In this document: positions 6,514 to 11,040 of the stretch, piece after piece
How the letters are laid out: the number at the start of each line of letters is the position of its first letter
How positions within the stretch are numbered: position 1 is the stretch's first letter
NCBI GenBank assembly: GCA_028277195.1
Contig: JANQGS010000183.1
Span: forward strand, 1 to 11,040
Reading direction: 5' to 3'
Origin: Candidatus Gastranaerophilales bacterium
GTDB lineage: Bacteria; Cyanobacteriota; Vampirovibrionia; Gastranaerophilales; UBA9971
Length of the DNA: 11,040 bases
Made by a program: the position numbers and the translations under genes
The notes under the pieces: generated by a model
Databases searched by the model: none
The model's input: the letters and a program-made list of their open reading frames with translations, nothing else
What the model was told of the DNA's origin: nothing

Positions 6514-7455
6514 TTATGCTGCTAAATTATGGTTAGAATCATTTGCTGCTGAGCCCGGGGACTGCATAGTTCCCATTTGGGCAGTTACTCCGGGATTAGT
6601 CATTAAATTTTTACTTGTTTCTACTAAAGCCCTGGCAGTAGAGTCTTCCGGCACAAGCTCTTCCACTACATCTAATGGTGTTCCGGGCTTTGCGGTTGGA
6701 ATATCAGTTAAATCCACTTCCACGTCCAGGTCAGTATCAGGAGTAACCGCGTCTGCTGCCTCTACTGTGGCGTTTCCTGCTGTTGCCATTCCCAGTATTT
6801 TTCTTATTTCATCCGGTTTATCGAAATTTTTAAATATCCTGGAAGCGTCATCAATAGTGCCTTGCCAGACTGCTATAAGGGATTTGACAGGATTTGTATT
6901 TTCCGTTTTCAATAGATTATGTGACCTGGCGATATTTGTGGCAGGCAAAAGTGATGATACAGTATAGAATGAACCTTTGCCCATTGTGTTGAAACTTTCT
7001 TCCTTTTCCTCAACACTTTCCGCACTCACCAGCTCAACCACACCCTTGCCTATGTTATATACACCGATTGCACTGGTGGCAACAAGCGCGTATTTAGGGA
7101 AACTCTTTACTTTATTGGCCACAAACCCAATCCCTATACCTCCAACAGCTGCCGCTGCCAGCCCTTTAGGCTCTTTCATCAGCTCTACTAATTGCCTTAA
7201 CGGGTCAATAAATCCGTGGCTGAATTGATGTGCGGCATTTTTTATACTAAATTGCTGCTCTTCCGCCTTAGTCTCCCCGCCTTTGTCCGGCCCTGCCTTT
7301 ACAGTATCCTCCGGCTCACTCACCTCAACACTATCAGCCGGTTCTTCCGCTTTTTCCTCTGCTGAACCAAACACCGGCTTTGACATATTAAAATTATTAT
7401 TTAACCTGTAATCAGGCCGTAATGTTGAGCTGTTTAGCTGCATTGCGTCGAGCAT
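6514..7455 (-). CDS. Hypothetical protein with acidic N-terminus and central hydrophobic hairpin
   Basis: 313 aa, not recognised. Residues 1-31 are Asn/Ser-rich and end in KPVFGS (26-31). Residues 32-66 form an acidic Glu/Pro/Asp-rich linker. A central block has two hydrophobic segments, GLAAAAVGGIGIGFVA (98-113) and YALVATSAIGVYNIGKGVV (122-140), separated by a basic KVKSFPK turn. This suggests a short membrane hairpin or a glycine/alanine-rich helical pair. A predicted soluble region follows, then an acidic 230-272 stretch and a Ser/Asn-rich tail. No signal peptide is seen. The first ATG has AGGGGA about nine bases upstream; a second ATG four codons later has none. It is followed by the terminator at 6424-6477 and then the GGDEF gene, whose product shares the N-terminal motif style. 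No function is assigned. Confidence 0.75.
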   Translation of the reverse strand: MLDAMQLNSSTLRPDYRLNNNFNMSKPVFGSAEEKAEEPADSVEVSEPEDTVKAGPDKGGETKAEEQQFSIKNAAHQFSHGFIDPLRQLVELMKEPKGLAAAAVGGIGIGFVANKVKSFPKYALVATSAIGVYNIGKGVVELVSAESVEEKEESFNTMGKGSFYTVSSLLPATNIARSHNLLKTENTNPVKSLIAVWQGTIDDASRIFKNFDKPDEIRKILGMATAGNATVEAADAVTPDTDLDVEVDLTDIPTAKPGTPLDVVEELVPEDSTARALVETSKNLMTNPGVTAQMGTMQSPGSAANDSNHNLAA

Positions 7456-7533
7456 TTTTCTTATCCCCTGTTAAAAAGTGTTCAATATGATTAACAGCCC
7501 TCAAAAAAATAGTTGATATTTTAAAGGGTATTT

Positions 7534-7549
7534 GTTTACAAAAGTTTAC
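7534..7549. repeat. Tandem GTTTAC boxes, 10-bp period
   Basis: GTTTAC-AAAA-GTTTAC, two identical hexamers one helical turn apart in the 154-bp gap between ybeY and the 313-aa gene. The spacing would suit a dimeric regulator, but two hexamers in A/T-rich DNA can arise by chance. Otherwise the gap (7456-7609) holds only weak promoter-like sequence such as TTGTAA-18-TATCAA on the minus strand. Confidence 0.25.
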
Positions 7550-7609
7550 GTTGCCAGCCAAGCTGAGTTCAACTTTCAATTGCAACAAATTAATTTGCTT
7601 AATTCCCTA

Positions 7610-8125
7610 TCACAAGTTCTGAAAATTTATTCCCGCTAAAATTTCATCCTGGATTTTTAATATAACCTCAAGAGACTCCTCGTCAGGGTGTTCATAACCC
7701 ATAAGATGCAATATGCCATGACATAAAAGAAAATCCAACTGCTCCTCAAACTCCATACCCCCGTCATCAGCCTGTTTTTTTGCTGTTTCAACAGATATAA
7801 TAACTTCGCCCAAAGCGATTTCCCCGTTTGGTAAAACCTCTTTCCACGTACCATCCGCAAAAAGCGCAAAAGACATCACGTCCGTGGGCCTGTCCAATCC
7901 CCTGTAGGAACTGTTCAACTCACGAATTTCTTCGTCATCTGTGAGCAATATATCAACGCTTATAGTCTTGTCCGAGAGGTCAAAATCCCTTAAAACGCTT
8001 AAGTTTAAGATATTTTCACTCTTAAAAATGTATTCGAGGATTAAACCTGCGTTGTGTTCGACTTCCCGGCTGTTTACAGGGCATACTTCCTGATTATTTG
8101 ATAGTGATATCTCAAAGTTTAACAT
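7610..8125 (-). CDS. ybeY: Endoribonuclease YbeY (16S rRNA maturation)
   Basis: Zinc-dependent single-strand endoribonuclease involved in 16S rRNA 3'-end maturation and ribosome quality control, acting in the cytosol. At 171 aa it is of usual length. The metal-binding signature HGILHLMGYEH (136-146) supplies His136, His140 and His146. Upstream family blocks are also present: LNSSYRGLDRPTDVMSFAL (70-88) and LGEVIISVETAKKQA (105-119). The ATG at 8125 gives the expected N-terminus, although no good Shine-Dalgarno precedes it. It is divergent from rfbC across a 90-bp A/T-rich gap. The frequent neighbours phoH and era are not here. Confidence 0.94.
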   Translation of the reverse strand: MLNFEISLSNNQEVCPVNSREVEHNAGLILEYIFKSENILNLSVLRDFDLSDKTISVDILLTDDEEIRELNSSYRGLDRPTDVMSFALFADGTWKEVLPNGEIALGEVIISVETAKKQADDGGMEFEEQLDFLLCHGILHLMGYEHPDEESLEVILKIQDEILAGINFQNL

Positions 8126-8201
8126 TATTAATAAATACCATAAAACTATTAACTAATTAAATATTTTATTGTTTAATATACCTTAGAATGCGTTCAGTTA
8201 G

Positions 8202-8209
8202 TATAAAAT
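8202..8209 (+). promoter_or_regulatory. -10 element of rfbC, very close to the ATG
   Basis: TATAAAAT ends six bases before the rfbC ATG, with no Shine-Dalgarno between and no convincing -35 (TACCTT at 17 bp spacing). If it is used, transcription would begin at or next to the start codon, giving a leaderless message. The same geometry recurs at 8769-8782. Confidence 0.4.
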
Positions 8210-8215
8210 TACATT

Positions 8216-8773
8216 ATGCCGTTTAGTTTTAAATCAACAGAAATACCTGAAGTAATCATCCTGGAGCCCGGGGTTTTTAAGGATGAGAGAGGATTTTTCC
8301 TGGAAACATATAAGTTATCCGAGTTTACGGAAAATGGCATAGAAGTTGATTTTGTGCAGGATAACCACTCAAAATCAACAAGAGGAGTGCTCAGGGGCCT
8401 TCATTTCCAGCAAGCGCCCAGACAGCAGGCAAAACTTGTGCGCTGCACCCGGGGCAGGATATTTGATGTTGCTGTTGATATAAGGCCCGACTCGGCTACT
8501 TTTAAAAAATGGGTGGGAGTGGAGCTCTCAGAGGACAATAAAAAACTGCTCTATATACCCGAGGGTTTTGCGCATGGTTTTGTTGTAATTTCAGAGGAAG
8601 CTGAGGTATTATATAAAACATCCAATGAATACTCCCCGGAGCACGATGCCGGGATAAGGTGGAATGACCCGGAAATAGGGGTCAGGTGGGGCACGGGGAA
8701 TCCGCTGGTGTCGGAAAAAGATGCGGGGTTGCCGTTTTTAAGAGATTTAAAATATTTTATTCCTCTGCTATAA
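8216..8773 (+). CDS. rfbC: dTDP-4-dehydrorhamnose 3,5-epimerase RfbC (RmlC)
   Basis: Epimerises dTDP-4-keto-6-deoxy-D-glucose at C3 and C5, the third step of dTDP-L-rhamnose synthesis. The 185-aa cupin is full length. Key blocks are VLRGLHFQ (58-65) with catalytic His63, FDVAVDIR (83-90), IPEGFAHGF (114-122), and LYKTSNEYSPEHDAGIRWND (132-151) with the active-site Tyr region. The C-terminal SEKD and PFLRDL ending is also family-typical. ATG8216 gives the expected start but lacks a ribosome-binding site and lies just downstream of TATAAAAT. It is divergent from ybeY. Its product feeds RfbD, encoded downstream; rfbB follows only after an intervening small-gene cassette whose promoter overlaps the rfbC stop codon. 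Confidence 0.96.
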   Translation: MPFSFKSTEIPEVIILEPGVFKDERGFFLETYKLSEFTENGIEVDFVQDNHSKSTRGVLRGLHFQQAPRQQAKLVRCTRGRIFDVAVDIRPDSATFKKWVGVELSEDNKKLLYIPEGFAHGFVVISEEAEVLYKTSNEYSPEHDAGIRWNDPEIGVRWGTGNPLVSEKDAGLPFLRDLKYFIPLL

Positions 8774-8774
8774 T
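8766..8774 (+). promoter_or_regulatory. Extended -10 promoter overlapping rfbC stop, copy A
   Basis: TGCTATAAT is a perfect extended -10 (TGnTATAAT). It covers the last codon and stop of rfbC and ends 7 bases before the ATG of the 75-aa gene, with no Shine-Dalgarno in between. An identical copy lies at 9131-9139. Spacing predicts a leaderless or nearly leaderless transcript. Confidence 0.55.
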
Positions 8775-8803
8775 TACTTTTATGAATAAAGACTATTTAA
8801 AGG
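8766..8803 (+). repeat. 38-bp direct repeat, copy A
   Basis: Matches copy B (9131-9168) perfectly over the first 27 bases and at 34 of 38 overall. It comprises the extended -10, the short spacer, the ATG and the first codons (MNK plus the following ones) of the 75-aa gene. The two copies are 365 bp apart and bracket the small-gene cassette. Confidence 0.85.
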
Positions 8804-9009
8804 AAAAATTAATAAGTTTAAGATTATATGTAACTATTGTTGCAACTTTAGATTCTGCTTGTATCGCCTGGTTTGTTTCTAATTTCAGTTCTGCAGGAAT
8901 AATTATGGTTATATATAATATTTTGGCAATAATTATGTTAACGATAATTTTTGTTATCTTAACTTTAAAAATAATTTATAATTCTAAAAAATTAAAGGGA
9001 GAATTTTAA
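8782..9009 (+). CDS. Small two-helix membrane protein (75 aa), unknown function
   Basis: 75 aa starting MNKDYLKEKL. Residues ~13-34 and ~39-64 are strongly hydrophobic, predicting two membrane helices with a short loop (SNFSS) and a basic C-terminal tail (KIIYNSKKLKGEF). A longer open frame starts at 8686 inside rfbC, but this ATG is preferred: it follows a perfect extended -10, and its context is duplicated downstream. The 37-aa membrane gene begins 2 bases after its stop. The DNA is much richer in A/T than rfbC or rfbB, suggesting separate origin. From memory only, pairs of a ~75-aa and a ~40-aa membrane protein occur in Campylobacterota and other genomes without known function. I assign none. 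Confidence 0.7.
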   Translation: MNKDYLKEKLISLRLYVTIVATLDSACIAWFVSNFSSAGIIMVIYNILAIIMLTIIFVILTLKIIYNSKKLKGEF

Positions 9010-9011
9010 AA

Positions 9012-9125
9012 ATGAATGAAACTATATTAATATTACCTTTAACTGTATTTTTAATCGGAATAATTGCAAGTTTTGTAATTTTTATGGTTTCAGAAAGAGA
9101 AGAAAGCAAAAAAAAATGTGTTTAA
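9012..9125 (+). CDS. Small single-helix membrane protein (37 aa), unknown function
   Basis: 37-aa protein beginning MNETILILPL. Residues ~4-26 form one hydrophobic helix, followed by a charged tail (SEREESKKKCV). A Shine-Dalgarno AAGGGAG lies in the final codons of the 75-aa gene, about ten bases before this ATG, and only 2 bases separate the two genes, so translation is probably coupled. The good ribosome site, coupling and membrane character argue that it is a real gene despite its size. A partner of the 75-aa protein in a small membrane complex is plausible. A type I toxin-like role is possible but nothing shows it. Confidence 0.6.
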   Translation: MNETILILPLTVFLIGIIASFVIFMVSEREESKKKCV

Positions 9126-9130
9126 TAATT

Positions 9131-9168
9131 TGCTATAATTACTTTTATGAATAAAGAAGGATTAAAGG
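9131..9168 (+). repeat. 38-bp direct repeat, copy B, with extended -10 promoter
   Basis: Second copy of the 8766-8803 repeat. Its TGCTATAAT (9131-9139) should start transcription near 9146, about 35 bases before rfbB, so it probably serves as the rfbB-rfbD promoter. Its AAAGG (9163-9167) is the best available ribosome-binding site for rfbB, though rather far from the ATG at 9180. Confidence 0.8.
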
Positions 9169-9176
9169 CTAATTAA
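9147..9176 (+). pseudogene. Nine-codon remnant of the 75-aa gene start
   Basis: ATG plus MNKEGLKAN then TAA, parallel to MNKDYLKEK at the start of the 75-aa protein. It preserves promoter, start codon and first codons of that gene but ends at once, 3 bases before rfbB. Most simply it is a truncated duplicate; a tiny leader peptide for rfbB is also possible. Confidence 0.5.
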
Positions 9177-9179
9177 TCA

Positions 9180-10160
9180 ATGAAACTACTGATTACAGGC
9201 GGAGCAGGATTTATAGGAAGTTGCTTTATCAGGCACATACTGAATAAATATCCCGGTTATAAAATCATAAACCTCGATAAGCTCGGCTATGCGGGCAACC
9301 TCGAAAACCTTAAGGATGTTGAAAATAACCCTGATTATACATTTGTAAAGGGAGATATCTGCGATAAGGAGCTCGTAGCGCAATTAATGGAACAGGTCGA
9401 CTGCTGCCTTAATTTTGCGGCGGAGACCCACGTGGACAGAAGTATTACAGGACCTGAGATTTTTGTTATATCCAATGTCCTGGGCACGCAAAACCTGTTA
9501 AGCCGGGCAAAAGAATTCCAAACCAAAAGATTCGTCCAGGTTTCAACTGATGAGGTGTACGGAACGCTCGGTGCGACCGGATATTTCACGGAAGCCACCC
9601 CGCTTGCGCCAAACAGCCCCTATTCAGCCAGCAAGGCATCGGCTGATATGACGGTAAGGGCTTATTTTGAAACCTATAAGTTCCCCGCGTTAATTACCCG
9701 TTGCTCGAATAACTACGGCCCTTTCCAGTACCCGGAAAAATTAATACCCCTGTTTATTAAAAACGCGCTAACGGATAAACCGGTCCCGGTTTACGGTGAT
9801 GGCCTTAATGTGCGGGACTGGCTATATGTGTATGACCACTGCAAGGCAATTGACGCTGTACTGCACAGGGGCAGGGAAGGCGAAGTGTATAATATAGGCG
9901 GAAATAACGAAAAAACAAACCTGGAAATTACCGATATAATATTAAAAACACTTAACAAGCCCAAATCATTGATAAAATTCGTTGAGGACAGGTTGGGGCA
10001 TGACAGGCGCTATGCCATTGACAGCTCAAAAATCCGGGATAAACTGGGCTGGCAGCCGGAAACACATTTTGAAGAAGGCATAAAAACAACAATTGACTGG
10101 TATATAAACAATCAGCAATGGGTGGAGAATATTGAAAAAGGTACTTATAACAGGCGCTAA
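9180..10160 (+). CDS. rfbB: dTDP-glucose 4,6-dehydratase RfbB (RmlB)
   Basis: NAD-dependent short-chain dehydrogenase (extended family) converting dTDP-glucose to dTDP-4-keto-6-deoxyglucose, the second step of dTDP-L-rhamnose synthesis. It is 326 aa, normal for the family. The Rossmann loop is GGAGFIG (7-13). Catalytic residues are in STDEVYG (122-128) and YSASK (148-152). Substrate-contact blocks NNYGPFQYPEKLIP (177-190), GDGLNVRDWLYV and DRLGHDRRYAID are all present. ATG9180 lies 3 bases after the remnant ORF, with a distant AAAGG. It overlaps rfbD by 29 bases. The gene for RfbA, which makes dTDP-glucose, is not in the window. Confidence 0.97.
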   Translation: MKLLITGGAGFIGSCFIRHILNKYPGYKIINLDKLGYAGNLENLKDVENNPDYTFVKGDICDKELVAQLMEQVDCCLNFAAETHVDRSITGPEIFVISNVLGTQNLLSRAKEFQTKRFVQVSTDEVYGTLGATGYFTEATPLAPNSPYSASKASADMTVRAYFETYKFPALITRCSNNYGPFQYPEKLIPLFIKNALTDKPVPVYGDGLNVRDWLYVYDHCKAIDAVLHRGREGEVYNIGGNNEKTNLEITDIILKTLNKPKSLIKFVEDRLGHDRRYAIDSSKIRDKLGWQPETHFEEGIKTTIDWYINNQQWVENIEKGTYNRR

Positions 10161-10962
10161 CGGTATGCTTGGCCGGGATTTATCCGGGCTTCTCGCTGAA
10201 AACGATTTTCAGGTGATTGAAACCGATATTCATAACATGGATATAACGAAAATAACCGATGTTAACGCATTTATCGGGGAGCAAAAACCTGATTATATAG
10301 TCCATGCCGCGGCCTATACAGATGTTGACGGCGCTGAAACCCGGCGGGATGCGGCTTTTTTAATCAATGAAAAAGGCGCTGAAAACATAGCGAAAATGAA
10401 CGTTCCCATGTTTTATATAAGCACTGACTACGTGTTTGACGGGACAAAAACCTCCCCTTATACCACGGCTGATGTGCCAAACCCTGTTAATACCTACGGG
10501 AAAACCAAACTGGCAGGGGAAATCGCAATCAAAAAGAACAACTCACGGCATTATATCCTGAGGACTAGTTGGCTGTACGGACATAAGGGCAAGAACTTTG
10601 TTGAAACAATGATTAACCTGGCCTCAAAGCACAATGAGCTCAGGGTTGTTGACGACCAGCAAGGTTGCCCCACCGGTACAATAGAACTCTCAAGGGCTAT
10701 ACTGTTATTCTTAAAAGAGCAAAAACCTTTTGGAACTTATCATGTTTGCGGCTCGGGCAGTACAACCTGGTTTGGTTTTGCTAAAAAAATAATGGAGTAT
10801 ATGGATATTGATATTGCGGTTAAACCGGTCACTACCGGGGAATTCCCGAGACCGGCAAGGCGTCCTGTTTATTCTGTAATGGATAATAACGGGCTGTGCC
10901 CGGATTGGGAATTGTCCCTGGTGGAGTATCTAAGACTCAGGATTTATACCAAAATGAGTTAG
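10132..10962 (+). CDS. rfbD: dTDP-4-dehydrorhamnose reductase RfbD (RmlD)
   Basis: NAD(P)H-dependent reductase completing dTDP-L-rhamnose, the sugar donor for cell-surface polysaccharides. Motifs are the Rossmann loop GANGMLG (8-14), HAAAYTDVDGAE (58-69), STDYVFDG (97-104), catalytic YGKTK (122-126), LRTSWLYG (143-150), DQQGCPT (175-181) and FPRPARRPVYSVMD (238-251). The start is TTG, inside rfbB, with GGAG four bases ahead; no in-frame ATG is near, and this start gives the standard KKVLITGANG opening. At 276 aa it is a little shorter than most homologues (~285-300): the stretch between YSVMD and DWELSLVEYL is about seven residues short. The TAG stop touches the inverted repeat at 10962-11038. 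Confidence 0.95.
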   Translation: MKKVLITGANGMLGRDLSGLLAENDFQVIETDIHNMDITKITDVNAFIGEQKPDYIVHAAAYTDVDGAETRRDAAFLINEKGAENIAKMNVPMFYISTDYVFDGTKTSPYTTADVPNPVNTYGKTKLAGEIAIKKNNSRHYILRTSWLYGHKGKNFVETMINLASKHNELRVVDDQQGCPTGTIELSRAILLFLKEQKPFGTYHVCGSGSTTWFGFAKKIMEYMDIDIAVKPVTTGEFPRPARRPVYSVMDNNGLCPDWELSLVEYLRLRIYTKMS

Positions 10963-11038
10963 TTTTCTTAAAATCGGAAGGACTCTGTTTTTTTGATTGA
11001 GTATCAAAAAAATGGAGGGAGCCCGACTTTAAGAAAAC
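10962..11038. repeat. 77-bp imperfect inverted repeat behind rfbD
   Basis: Arms of 36 bases (10962-10997 and 11003-11038) around a 5-base loop TGAGT. The outer 11 bases pair perfectly, then one mismatch and a TCGG/CCGA block. The inner TTTTTTTGAT/ATCAAAAAAA also pairs perfectly. The middle ten bases mostly do not pair; there both arms instead read similarly in the same direction (GGAAGGACTC and GGAGGGAGCC). It could be a small non-autonomous element (MITE-like), a bidirectional transcription end, or a structured RNA. The left arm begins on the last base of the rfbD stop. Confidence 0.6.
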
Positions 11039-11040
11039 GT

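Noticed and set aside
6490..6534. Strong AAGGAG on the plus strand at 6491 followed by an ATG
   Set aside because: The ATG opens only six codons before TAG, and the region is the 3' flank of a minus-strand gene.
8686..8781. Upstream extension of the 75-aa membrane protein into rfbC
   Set aside because: The extension is out-of-frame rfbC sequence; ATG8782 has promoter context and a duplicated start.

Overview
The window looks like ordinary bacterial chromosome with a few short accessory pieces. It carries housekeeping genes from de novo pyrimidine synthesis, fatty-acid synthesis, ribosome maturation and dTDP-rhamnose synthesis. No phage, plasmid, CRISPR or intact IS genes are visible. Taxonomy is tentative. 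The dTDP-L-rhamnose genes suggest a surface-polysaccharide maker. Two adjacent proteins share a disordered N-terminus ending in a 'PVFGS'/'IRFKG'-like motif, which I associate, from memory only, with Gastranaerophilales/Vampirovibrionota (the non-photosynthetic relatives of cyanobacteria).

Layout. Positions 1-126 hold a palindromic repeat. Positions 127-2373 (+) hold a compact pyrK-pyrD-pyrE operon, covering the redox and phosphoribosyl-transfer steps of UMP synthesis. A tRNA-Phe(GAA) follows at 2430-2502; its likely promoter overlaps the pyrE stop codon. A second palindromic repeat sharing a 13-nt box with the first comes next (2511-2554). At 2638-2763 (-) lies a fragment of a Fic-domain gene, intact only around its catalytic motif. 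Leftward from 5397 run accA, a secreted calcineurin-like phosphoesterase gene and prmA, closely spaced and probably co-transcribed. Upstream of these, also leftward, are a cytosolic GGDEF (diguanylate cyclase) gene, a probable terminator, an unrecognised 313-aa protein and ybeY.

Positions 8216-10962 (+) hold rfbC, rfbB and rfbD, the last three steps from dTDP-glucose to dTDP-L-rhamnose. rfbA is not in the window. rfbC and rfbB are separated by an AT-rich cassette encoding two small membrane proteins (75 and 37 aa). The cassette is bracketed by a direct repeat carrying an extended -10 promoter, an ATG and the first codons of the 75-aa gene. This cassette is the most unusual structure here. Directly behind rfbD is a 77-bp imperfect inverted repeat that runs almost to the window edge.

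Regulation visible in sequence: the pyr genes are translationally coupled, the rfb locus seems to carry -10 elements only 6-8 nt before start codons (possible leaderless transcripts), and a hairpin plus T-rich run separates the 313-aa gene from the GGDEF gene.
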